A stretch of 64,000 nucleotides of DNA from Coix lacryma-jobi var. lacryma-jobi (Eukaryota; Streptophyta; Magnoliopsida; Poales; Poaceae). Positions 9,889-20,811 of the stretch are shown here, in pieces. A model generated the notes under the pieces. That model ran no database searches. It saw only the letters and a program-made list of their open reading frames with translations, and was not told where the DNA came from. The DNA lies in contig CM019823.1 in assembly GCA_009763385.1 (NCBI GenBank), positions 48,811,528 through 48,875,527 of the forward strand. The letters are read 5' to 3'. A program made the translations under genes and the position numbers. How positions within the stretch are numbered: position 1 is the first letter of the stretch; each line of letters begins with the position of its first letter.

Positions 9889-10689
9889 GTGGGTTCCATT
9901 GGTGTCTCTCCCTCTTCCGTTGTTTTCCCCACCGCGATGGAGCTGCTTGCGGTCGACGAAGTCGCTCGCGCGGCGGATCTTGTGCCTGGCTGTCCGCTCG
10001 TGACCCTGCAGAGCCACGCCCGCGTCAAGGCTCGAGCTCGCAGCTGCGCTCGCGCCCATGGCCTGCTGGAATCTGCGTCCGCTCGCAGCCAGGCAGAACC
10101 CACCCATATTCGTTTGCGCCTGCGGCTGAGGCTCGTGCGGTCGACGGAGCTTGTCCCCAGCTGTCCGCTCGCGGCCCTGCGGAGTCGCTCCCGTGTCACT
10201 CGTTGTGGCGCACGCACCTGCGAGCAGTGCTCGCGCTGTGGAGCCCTCGTGCGGTTGACGAAGCTCGCGACGCGACACAGTGCGACGGAGCCCGCGACCG
10301 ATGGAACTCGCACTCGCTGTGCGGCGCAGTGCGGCAGAGCCGCTGCCGATGGAACTCGCACTCGCGGCGCGGTGCGGTGGAGCCCGCGGCTGAGGTCCAG
10401 CGACCTATGGTGGCCTCGCTCCCCACTCCCGTGGCCTCCAGAGGCAGCCCTCTCTGCGGCCGGCCTGTGGAGGCGGCCGGCCAGCGGTGCCGCGGTGGCG
10501 GCCTCGCTCTCCGCTCCCGTGGCCGGTGGAGGCGGCCTTTTCCGCCCGCGACCGGCTTCCCCTTCTGTGGCGAAGGTCACTTCCGAGCCTGCGGTCGACG
10601 CCCATGAAACGCTCGAACTCCCTCAACGAGGATTCCGTGGGGTTTCAGCTGTCTTTGAAACGAGGTTGATAAGTTTTTCACCGGGATGA
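9889..10689. other. GC-rich low-complexity block with long open frames
   Basis: An 801-bp block open on both strands (about 266 residues on +, 235 on -). This is expected from high GC content, not evidence of coding. There is an internal duplication: the passage reading DLVPGCPLVTLQSHAR recurs as ELVPSCPLAALRSRSR on +, and GATGGAACTCGCACTCG occurs twice (about 10300 and 10345). No domain, no splice structure, no homologous family recognised. It may be cargo of a transposon or a diverged GC-rich repeat. Confidence 0.35.
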
Positions 10690-10739
10690 AATGATTTTTT
10701 TCTCTCTCATACTCGTTTCTCTACAGCTAAAAAGACTCA

Positions 10740-11330
10740 GATGTTATTGTCACCGCAAAACCAATTAGACCGCCCGCCGCCTAATCACCTTGTCTCGTGC
10801 GTTGCTACCTGGCGGGAAAAAACGGCGGCGCCCACCTCGCCTCCCCACAAGGCCACGACTAGGATCCCTGCGACCCTGCCCACCCCGTCCTCCCACATCG
10901 CCGCCGACCCGCTCGATATCGTCCTCGCCGCATTGCGGCGACGGGCAAACGCATGCCCTGCTCAACCCCGTCACTGCCGTAGCACCACGACGGGCGAGTG
11001 CCCACCCCACCTGCCCCTGTCCCTCCACAGCACCACAATAGCTGAGACAGCAACGACACCGTCAGCCATGCTTGAGCCACGTCATCGCGTGGCCGCCGCC
11101 CGCCCTTGCCCCAGCTAGCACGCGGGCATTGTGGCTCCGGAGCTCTGCGCCTCTATCGGATTGTGCCTGGCCACCGGTCGCACGTTGGTCTTTGCTAGGC
11201 ACCCAACAGGTATCCCACCCCTTCTCTCTGGCCTCCTCAGTTCTTCCGGCGTGCCTCCGACCCCCTCGCCGCCCCAACTTCTCATTGTCTGCTATGTGCT
11301 GCAAATCGAGCTTCTACATATGATTGGATA
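10740..11330 (+). other. GC-rich, promoter/leader-like stretch upstream of the MYB remnant
   Basis: C-rich sequence with an E2F-like TGGCGGGAAAAA (about 10810-10821) and a good splice donor CAACAG|GTATCC (about 11206). Overlapping frames of 60-125 residues on both strands look like composition artefacts. Downstream, ATTGGATAGTGTGGTTGA occurs twice (about 11322 and 11512). It could be the leader of the decayed gene ending at 13678. This is inference. Confidence 0.3.
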
Positions 11331-12455
11331 GTGTGGTTGAGGATAATAATAAATTCCCCTCATCCTGTTTCCTGCTGCCAATCGAGCTTATATTCAACTT
11401 CTCATCCTATTCAGCTGAATGAAGAAATCTCTCTCGGCTTGCAAGGATTAATCCTTAGCTTTTTTTGCAAGGTTCTAACATACATTAGTTCAGATAATTT
11501 TGTTATACGCATGATTGGATAGTGTGGTTGAAGATAATAAGAAATGCATTGAAATTAAATCTTGTCAGTGGGGACAAAAGCGTCTATTTTGTTCTTTTGT
11601 CTGATTGGAATTTGTGGTAGTTTGTGTGCTATACAACAATTCCTCTAATTCACTAAGCATATGTACCTGAAATGGATGATTGTCTCCACATTCTTATTGT
11701 TTCCCATTTTATTTAGAAACAAGAGGAGTGGGGGAAAATTGTACTAAATAAGGGATTCTCAAACTTTTATGGGTTCCTCTATTGATAGGCAGGGAGAACT
11801 ATTGTCGAATTGTACCACAATCATCTATATTGGCAGTGACAAACTAAATTGAATCCCAGGCTTTCCACAATCGTGCTAAAACTGCTTCAATATATAACAG
11901 TAGTTTATTTGGGAACCACAAGACCGAGAGAATGGATCAGTTGCATCCATGATTGTTTTACATAGGAAAGTTTGACAGGGCCTAAAAAACATACCTCCAC
12001 ACGGAGAAGCTTAGTGGATAAGATAATGCCAGCACCAGCTGAGCTCTTAAATGTGCACCCAAACTTGGAAAAGGAGAAATTTCTGAACTCACCCTCGGAC
12101 AACTTGGTGAGATTTCCAGCAATTACGAATGCATGGCCATGTATGCCATCATCATGGAATAGCTTTAAGGGCAATTAAAGGATAGATCAGCGAATCCAGA
12201 CACTGCAAAAATCACCTCCTAAATTGGTTGTTTTTTATTCTATTGTTTTGTATTTTTTATTGAAAAAACCAAATCTTTTAAATGCATATGCAGATAAGAA
12301 GATCGAAAATTTATGCTTGGGAAAACTCCACGGCTTCTGAGTACTGTTAGAATGCACTGATGGATGGTTACTGTTTTTATGGAACCTTACCAACTATTAA
12401 TTTCTATTAGATATTTAAATCGATGATCTTTGTCCATTTTGTAGCTATACACTGA
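11331..12455. other. AT-rich, intron-like; no supported gene
   Basis: Contains the two ATTGGATAGTGTGG repeats and, at 11905-12174, an 89-residue minus-strand frame (68 residues on +) without a recognised domain. Composition is like introns or spacer between the leader-like block and the MYB remnant. Confidence 0.35.
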
Positions 12456-12686
12456 ATGATCTTGTTTTGCTTCATGCCAACAGCATATTCAAATATATTT
12501 CTAGATACTAGAGGCTTTTTCCTTACTCTGGAGATCCTGTTGCGCTTATTGCTAATGAGAATTTATGGTTGGGCGCAGCATTTGCCTATTGAGAAGAGAC
12601 CATTTGTGAAATATGAAATCAAGAGACTTATTGGTGAATGGCCTACAGAGGTGGTAAAAAAGACAAGGAATATAATAGGAAGGTGA
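12456..12686 (+). other. Exon-like open frame of unknown identity
   Basis: 76 codons, with the readable part ...EILLRLLLMRIYGWAQ..., ending in the exon-donor-like AGGAAG|GTGAGA at about 12679-12690. I do not recognise the protein. It lies between a leader-like GC-rich region and the MYB remnant, so it might be an exon of the same decayed gene or chance. Confidence 0.25.
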
Positions 12687-13386
12687 GATACTTGATCTTT
12701 GGTTCGACTCCTCCATAATCAGGCATTTGTTAGTATCTTCTACTTCTGAAAATCACTACAGACTATTGTATGGTTATTTCTGTTTGTACAAAAATAAGCA
12801 CTACAACTTATTATATCATCCTTTTTCTAAAACAATTTAGATCGCGAGGAACTCTACATGAAAATAAACGCTTCCCTGATTGGATTTATAGAGATGGTAA
12901 TACATAATAAAAGTATACATATCTATACAGAGGTGTCTCCATATCTTGCTAAGAACATGACATATGAGACAACGGACAGTGTTGTTGGCCACTTAATTGA
13001 TAAAATCATGTCCAACTAACCTTTCTTTACATTTCTAAATAAAGTACATAACAAGTTTTGAAATTCCTTCAATTTGATTATTGTGTTTTATGCTCTGGAA
13101 GTGTACATTTTTTAGTGTTTGTAAATGTAGAATTTATGCTATGCAATTCTAATCAAAATAGGCATAAATGTTATTTTTTTATATCAAGGGCAAAGTTCAC
13201 TTAGGTTGTTTGTAGGGTCAGAGATAAATAGGAAATAGAATCCGATTTCTACCAAATTGAAAGGAGCTACGGTCCAAGAATTGCACCAACGAATATATAC
13301 TTTAGGAGTTTGAATACTAGTATCTGGATTAAAAACAGAATAACAGAAATCATTAAATGGTTAAATCTTCCGTCACTTTACAAAGT

Positions 13387-13678
13387 GTAAATGTCGTCAT
13401 CACCAAGCCCTGGAAGCGGTGGAGCACCGAGGAGCACGACTTCCTCGTCGATGCGCTACTCATGTAAGATAGGCAACTATGAGCATTCTCTGATTCAGAA
13501 CTTATCTCTAAATAAATCTGAATCGTTTTGCTATTGATTTTCGGTGATGAGCAGGAAATAGACTTGATGGGCATGTATTTGTTTTCCCAGGTTTGGACGT
13601 GACTGGAAGAAGGTCAAGGAGCATGTCGGCACAAAGACAACTAATATAATCCCTGAATGCTCGAAAGCAGACAACTGA
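13387..13678 (+). pseudogene. LHY/CCA1/REVEILLE-like MYB-related remnant, two exons
   Basis: Exon 1 (to 13463) reads ITKPWKRWSTEEHDFLVDAL, matching the first helix of the single MYB repeat of circadian SHAQKYF-class factors (ITKxRExWTEEEHxxFLEAL). The donor is GTAAGA at 13464 and the acceptor TTTTCCCAG ends at 13590. The 127-bp intron splits a codon, and joining the exons continues in frame into FGRDWKKVKEHVGTKT. Where the hallmark SHAQKYF should follow, the sequence is scrambled and a TGA stops it at 13676-13678. In living proteins this domain binds evening-element DNA. No N-terminal or C-terminal coding exons were found. EHVGTKT favours the LHY/CCA1/RVE1 side over RVE8. Pseudogene or captured fragment. 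Confidence 0.65.
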
Positions 13679-14180
13679 GTTCCTGATAGAAGAAGCGTGT
13701 GTGTTGGTACCTGCATTTAGGATTATAGAGGTATTTATTGACTAAGAAGTGTGTGTGAAGGTTAGATCTGAACCAATCAATAAAGTACTTTGTCAATCCA
13801 TAAGAAAGACAATCATTTGTTTTTAGTAGCAGGAATTTATTGTCAGTGATATATTATTGTCCTATGGAAGAGAAGATAAATCAAAAAAATGATCTCAGTC
13901 ATTTAATCGTTATTTTGCCAACTGGAGTCCCGGTTTGATAGGCATAGGCGGTAGGTAGCACAGGACTTGTGACATCCGCAAAAATAATGCATGTGGTTGA
14001 GTTTGATTTTTAGTAGCATCACTCGGAATATATATTACTCATACATACATACTTAAGTTGTTTTTCCGTAGCAACGTATGGGTACTCAACTAGTCATAAA
14101 AAAAACTCCAAATCTACTGATGTGGCATCGTATTTAGTATGCATGAAATCTTCCATTAAACTCTATTGAGACTGACCTTA
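13679..14180. other. AT-rich spacer
   Basis: No open frame or recognised repeat. It separates the MYB remnant from the Harbinger-like element. Confidence 0.4.
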
Positions 14181-14917
14181 GACTGTCTCCAACAGCAAGA
14201 ACCTAAACTGGATATCTATTCTACGGTTTGGGTCGTGCATAGGAAGAGAGGAGCGGACCCAAAACAAAGACTTCAACAACGGACGGAAACGAAGACTCTC
14301 CATCGCTGCTCCCGTTGCGCCGGCCTACTCTTCGCCGCCGCACCCGTCTCTGCTGCCTCCAGCGCCATGCCGGGCTCCCACGCGCTCTCCGGCGTCATGC
14401 CCGCCACCGTGCCCGTCTCCACTGCCTCCAGCACGGCGCCCTTTGCCGTGCCCGTCTTCGCCGACTCCAACACCGCACCGGGCTTGCACGCGCTCTCCGC
14501 CGTCGTGCGCGCGCGTGCCTCCTCCTCCACCGCGCCTGCGTGCGCCTCCTTCGCCGCGCGGGGCCACACGAGTTGGTGGGGGCTGGTGGGGGAGAAGCAC
14601 CGGTCAGGTGAGAAGCGCCGGTGGGGAGCAAAGTCGGGCAGGGAGGAGCATCGGTAGCGGGGGAGCAGTGCCAGCAGGGGATGGAGGGAGGAGCGCCGGT
14701 AGCAGCGGAGGAGATCCGGTAGAGGGAGCGCCTGTGGGGCGGAGACGGTGGGGAGTGATTTGCGTCGTCGGCTTTGGGCGACTCTTTTTTGCAGTTCCCC
14801 TAACTCACAACACAAAATGAGTCTTGGCTTTGGGTGCTCTATTGGAGGGTGGTTTTGATAACCAAAACACATGTCCAGGATCCAAATTTAGGTTTAGGAA
14901 GTGTTGTTGGAGACAGT
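14181..14917. mobile_element. PIF/Harbinger-like non-autonomous element with GC-rich interior
   Basis: Terminal inverted repeats GACTGTCTCCAACA (14181-14194) and TGTTGGAGACAGTC (14904-14917), flanked by the 3-bp duplication TTA (14178-14180 and 14918-14920), as is usual for PIF/Harbinger. The 737-bp body is GC-rich (14300-14560), with an imperfect tandem structure around CCCGTCTCC and GCCTCCAGC. Its several overlapping frames on both strands match no known domain. No transposase is present. The interior could be captured host sequence (inference). Confidence 0.7.
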
Positions 14918-14924
14918 CTTATCG

Positions 14925-14948
14925 GGTGTTTTCTAGTTTTATGGCGCT
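14925..14948 (+). repeat. 24-bp direct repeat, right copy
   Basis: Identical to 9436-9459. It starts five bases after the right target duplication of the Harbinger-like element. Confidence 0.85.
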
Positions 14949-15553
14949 GTCGAGTTCACTTTGCATGGCTCGATGATTGAGGCACGGAAGACACTGATCA
15001 GACCTAGTGTGACAGGCTGTTATTACTCCAGCAATTAAGCTCAGTCTGGACAAGGGTTTTGTCTTCAAATTTTCAGTGCACTCACTTAATTTTTGAAAAC
15101 AGTACAGAAAAATTTATTTCTATAAAACTCTCCCATAAAATACTCTTATCATCTATCTTTTTATTAATACAGCGTATTTAATGCTCATAAAACTCTATGA
15201 AAATAATTCTATGGCATGTTTGAGACTACTCTGCTCTAAGTTGTCCACCTCTTCTTGACTTGGCTAGCTAAACAAATCCAACTCTAAAAATTCTGCTTTA
15301 AGAAAAAGGTGAAGTTAGAGACCAACTCTATATTTTTGTGGAGCTCCTCGAAGGATACTCTAGAAACAAAGGTTTCCAACCACCTCGTGGAGTCTTATAC
15401 CTACTTATCCGTTACACAGTACTGTACCGGTTCTATGTAATATGCGTAACATAATAAAAAAGTTATGAAGATTAGATTGATAAGTATTGGCTAATACTTC
15501 ATCGGAATTAAGTTTAGAATGTAAAGACATAGGCCTCCGCATGGCTACATACA
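14949..15553. other. AT-rich spacer, no gene seen
   Basis: No coding frame of note. Contains AACTCTATATTTTTGTGGAGCTCC and GGTTTCCAACCACCTCGTGGAG, which look like small MITE debris but could not be delimited. Confidence 0.35.
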
Positions 15554-16061
15554 TAAGAATGGCAACAGATCGGATTCGGATCCGGTGGAGTCTCCGTGCA
15601 TCCAAACCCAAAACCTAAACTTAAAACCTGAACCCGCCTTGAAAACCGATTCAGATAAAAATCTATCACCATAACCAAACCCACAGATACCCGAAACCCG
15701 ATTGGATACCTGAAACCCATTTTGTGTTGCACTATAATAAGAGCAATAAGTACTTTTTGTAAATATATGTGTGATATATATATATACATATTCACATTAT
15801 AATCAAGATAATAAATAATTTCATAAGTCAACTTTGAATAAATTTAATAATCTAAGTAAACAATTTATTATTATTATATTATAAAACATGAGTTTTCATT
15901 CCAAACAAATATCCGTTGGGTATCCACAGGTGAAAAACCAAACCTGAAACCGAACCTGATAGGTTTCAGAGCCTCGAATCCGAAAACCGTCCCCAAACCC
16001 AAACCCGCTAGACCCGAAATCCGTGGATATCTGACCCGAAACCGACCCGTTGCCATCCTTG
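15554..16061. mobile_element. hAT-like non-autonomous element (MITE)
   Basis: The left end has TAAGAATGGCAACAGATCGG and the right end is complementary in type (CCGACCCGTTGCCATCCTTG). Both ends are full of CCCGAAACC/GGTTTCGGG motifs, as in the widespread hAT MITEs beginning TAGGGATGGCAAC. The centre is AT-rich. No clear 8-bp target duplication was found, so the ends are approximate. Confidence 0.45.
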
Positions 16062-16072
16062 CCTTCACTTGC

Positions 16073-16142
16073 CTTCCCTTGCCGCATTGCGCAGCTGTGC
16101 CATGCACCTTCCCTTGCCGCACTGCACAACTGTGTCGTGCGC
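16073..16142 (+). repeat. 35-bp tandem duplication
   Basis: Two adjacent 35-bp units (16073-16107 and 16108-16142), each beginning CTTCCCTTGCCGCA. They differ by several transitions, so the duplication is not recent. Confidence 0.85.
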
Positions 16143-16342
16143 CTCTATGCCGCTGGACGTGTAGAGGAATGAATCAATTGCGCCAGGCTACAGAGTCGTA
16201 GAAAAAACCAGAGTCCATCTGATGTGCCTTATCATGCTATGTTTGAATCATCTAAATTTGCAGATAAAAAACTTACTTACATAATTGTTCATCAATAATT
16301 ATTTATTTAACAGGGAGATTAGGCAAGATCACTCATCACTAG

Positions 16343-16979
16343 TGTTGGGGGAAGGAACCCTCGGCAGTGATGTCACGCAGGCTGACACAGGAAACGACCC
16401 TCGCAGTGCTCTGCGCACCATCGTGAAAACCCTCGCTATTTGTTAAGTCCCTCGGGTCACTTTTCTAACCCTCGGATACCGGCTCGACCCTCGGGACGTT
16501 TTACGGTTCTTGCAGGCAAGAGGTGTGAAGAACACAGGAAGCAACTCCCGCGCGTCTCGTACACCTTCGCAAGAAGGATTAAGCTCAACGGGTGGCAAGC
16601 AGACGCAGACCTCGTGACTGGGGGATAGTTCCACAAGCCGGAGGTCAACCCGCGCATTCCCGCGAGGGTGAGCACAAACCGGGTGGCGGCGGACATATGG
16701 AAGGCTAGCTAGGGTTTTTGCACCGTCTGTGTTTGTACAGTTCTGCCCTTCCATCGTAGAGCGTAAAGGAATCTTTCTTGTACCCTTTTGTAATTCGGTC
16801 AGTGTCCCTTGGTATTCCCTATAAATACCAGGAGATGAACAGTGTAAGGGGAGGAATTTTTGGGGAATAGCAAACATCACCACCGTCACTCTCCTGTACC
16901 CTCGCTTTTGTTTCCGACAGTTGGTACCCTCGCCACTCCTCTGCGAAAGAGCGGGGGTAGGGCAGGTATGATTCCAACA
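16343..16979 (+). repeat. Tat-type Gypsy 5' LTR, 637 bp
   Basis: Starts TGTTGGGGGAAGGAACCC and ends GTATGATTCCAACA. It carries several CCCTCG repeats between 16355 and 16500. TATA box TATAAATA at 16820-16827. Confidence 0.85.
16820..16827 (+). promoter_or_regulatory. TATA box of the Tat-type LTR
   Basis: TATAAATA in CCCTATAAATACCAGG, about 150 bp before the LTR end. This implies a short R-U5. Confidence 0.6.
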
Positions 16980-17000
16980 GTTTGGCGCTGTCCGTGGGGA
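16980..17000 (+). promoter_or_regulatory. Primer-binding site of the Tat-type Gypsy
   Basis: GTTTGGCGCTGTCCGTGGGG directly follows the LTR, the TGGCGC(C/T)GTC type of tRNA-complementary site seen in Tat elements. The exact tRNA was not determined. Confidence 0.75.
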
Positions 17001-17012
17001 CCGGACTTCGAA

Positions 17013-18548
17013 ATGGCGGGAAGTAGAAGGGCGTCCTCAACTAGAGACCATCGCACAACCAGAGAGGCTACGGTGACGGTTCAACCCGTGGAAGAGAATG
17101 TGGAACCCTCGGGAGCAGAAGAAGTCGCTCCAGAAACAGAAGTCCCGGGCCCTCACACCCGGCTGGTAACACAGCCGCACCCGCACACTTTCGGAGAAGG
17201 TGAGGGAGGAGATGAAGAGGAGTTGGGCCTCGAGGCTTTGGAAAGACTTCAAGCTGAGTTACAGGAAAAGAAAAGATGCCTGGACCAACTTGAAAGGCAC
17301 AACCGGTTGCGTGCCATCAGGCAAAAGGCGGACGAAGCAAGGGAACAGCTTCGCCGGATGCAAGAGTCCCTCACAGCAGCTGAGGCCGAAGCCGAGGGTT
17401 GGAATGATAGGGAAATGCCGCCACTCTAGGAGGGGAATGATGAGCAGGGTCAGGGCAACGCCCGACAGCCTTCACCACCCTCGCCACCTCCAAACTACCT
17501 AAACAACCCACACCCTGAGAGACTACCAAACTTTCGCCAACTTTACCCAGATGAGAGAGAGCCCAACCTTCGCAACCAGCGGAGGGCACAACAACACCAA
17601 ATGCCCTACGACCCAAGATCACCACTCTCCCAAATATTGCAAACCCAACCCTGGCCACCGTGCTACAACCCACAAAATCTGCCACGTTATGACGGTCTCA
17701 CTGACCCTCGCCAGTTCATAATGAGCTATGAAGCGGCAGTTGCCCCAGCAGGGGGAGATGAATCGACAATGGCGAAGTCCTTCGTAATCATCCTTTGTGA
17801 CATCGCGCAGACTTGGTACAGCAACCTGCGCCCCGGAACTGTGGATTTCTGGGCCAACCTCAGAGACAGGCTATGCACAAACTTTAAGGGTATCACAGCA
17901 GCCCCATCAAACCCTATTGATTTGTTCAACTGCAAACAAGAAGAGCGTGAACCACTGCAAGATTACTGGCGAAGGTTCATCCAAATCAGAGCAAGAACAC
18001 CGAGGATATCCGACGAGGCCGTAATCCTCGCAGCAGTCAGCGGCCTACGTCCAGGCCCATGTTCCTCGAAGTTTGCCAGAAAACCAGCAAACACAATCGA
18101 AGAACTGCATGAAACAATGGAGAGATACTGTAGAGCGGACATGGACTTCAGAGCAAAATCCGACGCTCGAAGGGCACAACAGAAACCGCAGTCGAGACCT
18201 CAAGCGAGAGAAAACAACCCTCGCCAAGATCAAAGTAACATCGGCGCAATCAACAAGGCAGGCCCACTCGAAGACCAAAGGAGGGGCACTCAGCCTTCAG
18301 GCATCCGAAATCCGCAAGGATTCCCACCTCCACCTGACCAAAGAAACCAACAGAAGGATCCCGCGAAGATGTATTGCCATTTTTGTGGCCCAGGAAAAGG
18401 GCACACCACCAAACAATGCAAATGCTTCGCCAAAGGAAAAGATACCAGGAATCCAAAAGAGCCGCTTCGGCAGAAAACCGAACCATCAATCATACCAGAA
18501 AGCCAAACCTCAACCCAAGCCATCCTCCATACCAGTACACCCCCATAA
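17013..18548 (+). pseudogene. Tat-type gag, disrupted
   Basis: The first ATG after the primer site opens MAGSRRASSTRDHRTTRE. Residues about 65-125 form a charged coiled coil (LERLQAELQEKKRCLDQLER). An in-frame TAG at 17427-17429 interrupts, then the same frame resumes with the retrotransposon gag capsid domain (about 17640-18150; PRYDGLTDPRQFIMSYE, WWRRF-like DYWRRFIQIR). A CCHC zinc knuckle CHFCGPGKGHTTKQC lies near 18370-18420. The frame closes at 18546-18548. In living elements this is the capsid/nucleocapsid precursor. Confidence 0.8.
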
Positions 18549-20811
18549 ACTACGGTCTACCCTTGCACCAACCATTCTACGCACATCATCCGCACTACAA
18601 CCACACCTCATATCAGCCAACCTCCATCCCTCAACGATAAAACATACCATACACCGTCACATACCCAACAACCCCTCAAACCCAAACCAGCCAACAAGTG
18701 AACAATACTCTACGACCACCACCACCGATACCAGCATTGCCAGCCCCCAACCTGTCAAATCCGAAGCCCAAACCCAGACAACCATCAACAACCCAACATC
18801 AACCTTCGGTGTGATACTAGCCATCACCGGAGGCTCCAACGAAGATCATGGCAACAAGAGGCAAAGGAAAGAACATGCTAGAAGAGTACACCACGTAGCC
18901 GTCGAAGGACCCCACAAATTTGGTCGATGGTCTCATATCCCAATAACCTTCGATTCTAGTGACATGAAGTTAAGGGATTACCCTCACACTGACGCTATGG
19001 TGATCGAAACTAATCTAGCAGGGTGGACAGTCACCAAAATCCTGGTCGACACAGGAAGCTCCGCAGACATCCTGTTCGCCACAACCTTCGACAGCATGAA
19101 ACTTGACAGAAACCTCTCGCAACCCGCCGGTAACCCCCTATACGGTTTCGGCGGTCAGCAAGTAAGAGCTATCGGAAAAATCTCTTTACCCGCAACCTTC
19201 GGAGATCAAGTGAACTGCAGAACAGAGCACATAACCTTCGACGTGGTTGACATGTTCTATCCTTACAATGCAATTTTTGGCCGAGGGGTCACTAATGTCT
19301 TCAATGTCGTCATTCATCCTGCATACCTTTGCATGAAACTTCCTGCTCCGAAGGTGGTTGTTGCAGTATACGGAGATCAAGACATTGCAAGAGCAGCTGA
19401 GGGAACAGTAGCTCCTGGGCAACGCAATGTCCACAATCTGACAAAGCCTCAAGCAGCAAACCTCAACACCGAAGGTGAAGTATGCACTGACCAAAGAAGA
19501 GCATCACCCAAAGAAGAAACCAAACAAATCCAACTCTTTGAGGGCAACTCTGAAAGGAAAGTGTTCATCTCAGCCCACTTAGACCCCCAGTCAGAAAACA
19601 ACCTCATCCGTTTTCTCAAAGAAAACTCTGACACCTTCGCTTGGTCTGCGGAGGACCTCAAGGGAGTGAACAGATCCTTGTTTGAGCATAGCCTAAACAT
19701 AAAGGAAGGATACCGTCCAGTTAAGCAAAAGCTCCGCAAAATGTCAGAAGAAAGGGAAGAGGCAGCGAGGGCAGAAGTAAAAAGACTCTTGGATGCAGGA
19801 GTCATCCGCCCCGTCAAATATCCATCATGGCTCTCAAACGTGGTCCTAGTCTAGAAAAAGAACAAGAAATGGAGAATGTGCGTAGATTTCACGTGCTTAA
19901 ACAAAGCTTGCCCGAAGGATGATTTTCCCCTGCCAAACATAAGCACCTTAGTCGACAGAGCAGCTAGATGTCAAATGTTTTCTCTCCTCGACTGTTTCTC
20001 GGGGTACCACAAATCTGGATGAATGAAGAAGACGAAGAAAAAACAAGCTTCATCACCCCCTCGGGCACTTATTGCTTTCGAAGGATGACAGAAGGCTTAA
20101 GAAACGCAGGGTCTACCTTCGCTCGCATGACATCCGAAGTTTTCAAAGATGAGCATGCCATCTCTGCCTACGTCGATGACTTAATCGTTCAAAGCGAACA
20201 AAGAGAAAATCACATTTCAGACTTGGCAAGAGTGTTCAACAACCTTCGGTCAGCCGGATTAAAACTAAACCCCGAAAAATGTGTCTTCGGGGTAAGCAAA
20301 GGAAAACTGCTAGGCTGCATCGTCTCAGCAAGGGGAATCGAAGCCAACCCCGAGAAAATTGACGCCATCATTAACATGGAACCACCGACAACCAAAAAAG
20401 CAGCTCAGCGCTTGTCCGGCCGCTTAGCAGCACTTAGTAGATTCATCTCCAGATCAGCTGAGCGAGGCTTACCTTTTTTCGAAACCTTGAGAAGCACCGC
20501 TCCATTCAATTAGGGACCTCGGCAGCAGAAGGCTTTCGAGGATCTAAAAGAATATCTCACCAACCTGACCGTCTTAACAAGCCTAAGCAAAGGAGACCTG
20601 CTACTGCTGTATGTCACAGCTTTGCCTCATGCAGCCAGCACAGTGCTAGTCAAAGAATTGCATGAAAATAGCAAATTAAGGCAGGCCCCAATCTACTATG
20701 TATCAGAAACCCTCGAAGGTCCCAAGCGAAACTACTCAGAGCTCGAGAAGATAGCATACGCCGTGGTCATGGCGTCAAGAAAGCTAAAACACTATTTCCA
20801 GGCACACGAGA
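18549..20811 (+). pseudogene. Tat-type protease-RT-RNase H region, disrupted
   Basis: From about 18550 to 18840 the frame shifts more than once through a Pro/Thr-rich linker. The aspartic protease has the active-site motif LVDTGSSADILF (about 19040-19075). The reverse transcriptase follows: VKQKLRKMSEERE, a TAG at 19852-19854, KWRMCVDF, a frameshift near 20010, and the catalytic AYVDDLIV near 20169. A TAG at 20511-20513 where the family has Trp-Gly-Pro (TGG to TAG is one transition) precedes the RNase H start, with LYVTALPHAASTVL and RNYSELEKIAYA, ending HYFQAHE at the 20811 breakpoint. No integrase. Confidence 0.8.

Larger units (their letters stand above)
16343..20811 (+). mobile_element. 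Tat-lineage Gypsy element, 5' half only
   Basis: Order: LTR (16343-16979), primer-binding site, gag, protease, reverse transcriptase, first part of RNase H. The rest of RNase H, integrase and the 3' LTR are missing. At 20811 it is fused to antisense Sirevirus A gag, with no LTR terminus on either side. Left flank ACTAG. gag-pol is broken by in-frame stops at 17427, 19852 and 20511 and by frameshifts, so the element is dead. Confidence 0.85.

Noticed and set aside
9873..10689. Overlapping long open frames of 235-266 codons on opposite strands
   Set aside because: Open on both strands because of GC content; no domains, no splice or codon signal that favours one frame.
10809..10821. E2F-like site TGGCGGGAAAAA as evidence of a cell-cycle gene
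   Set aside because: A single 12-mer in GC-rich sequence with no coding exon following it is not enough.
14273..14872. 199-codon minus-strand frame inside the Harbinger-like element
   Set aside because: Competes with several equally long frames in the same GC-rich core; not distinguishable from chance.
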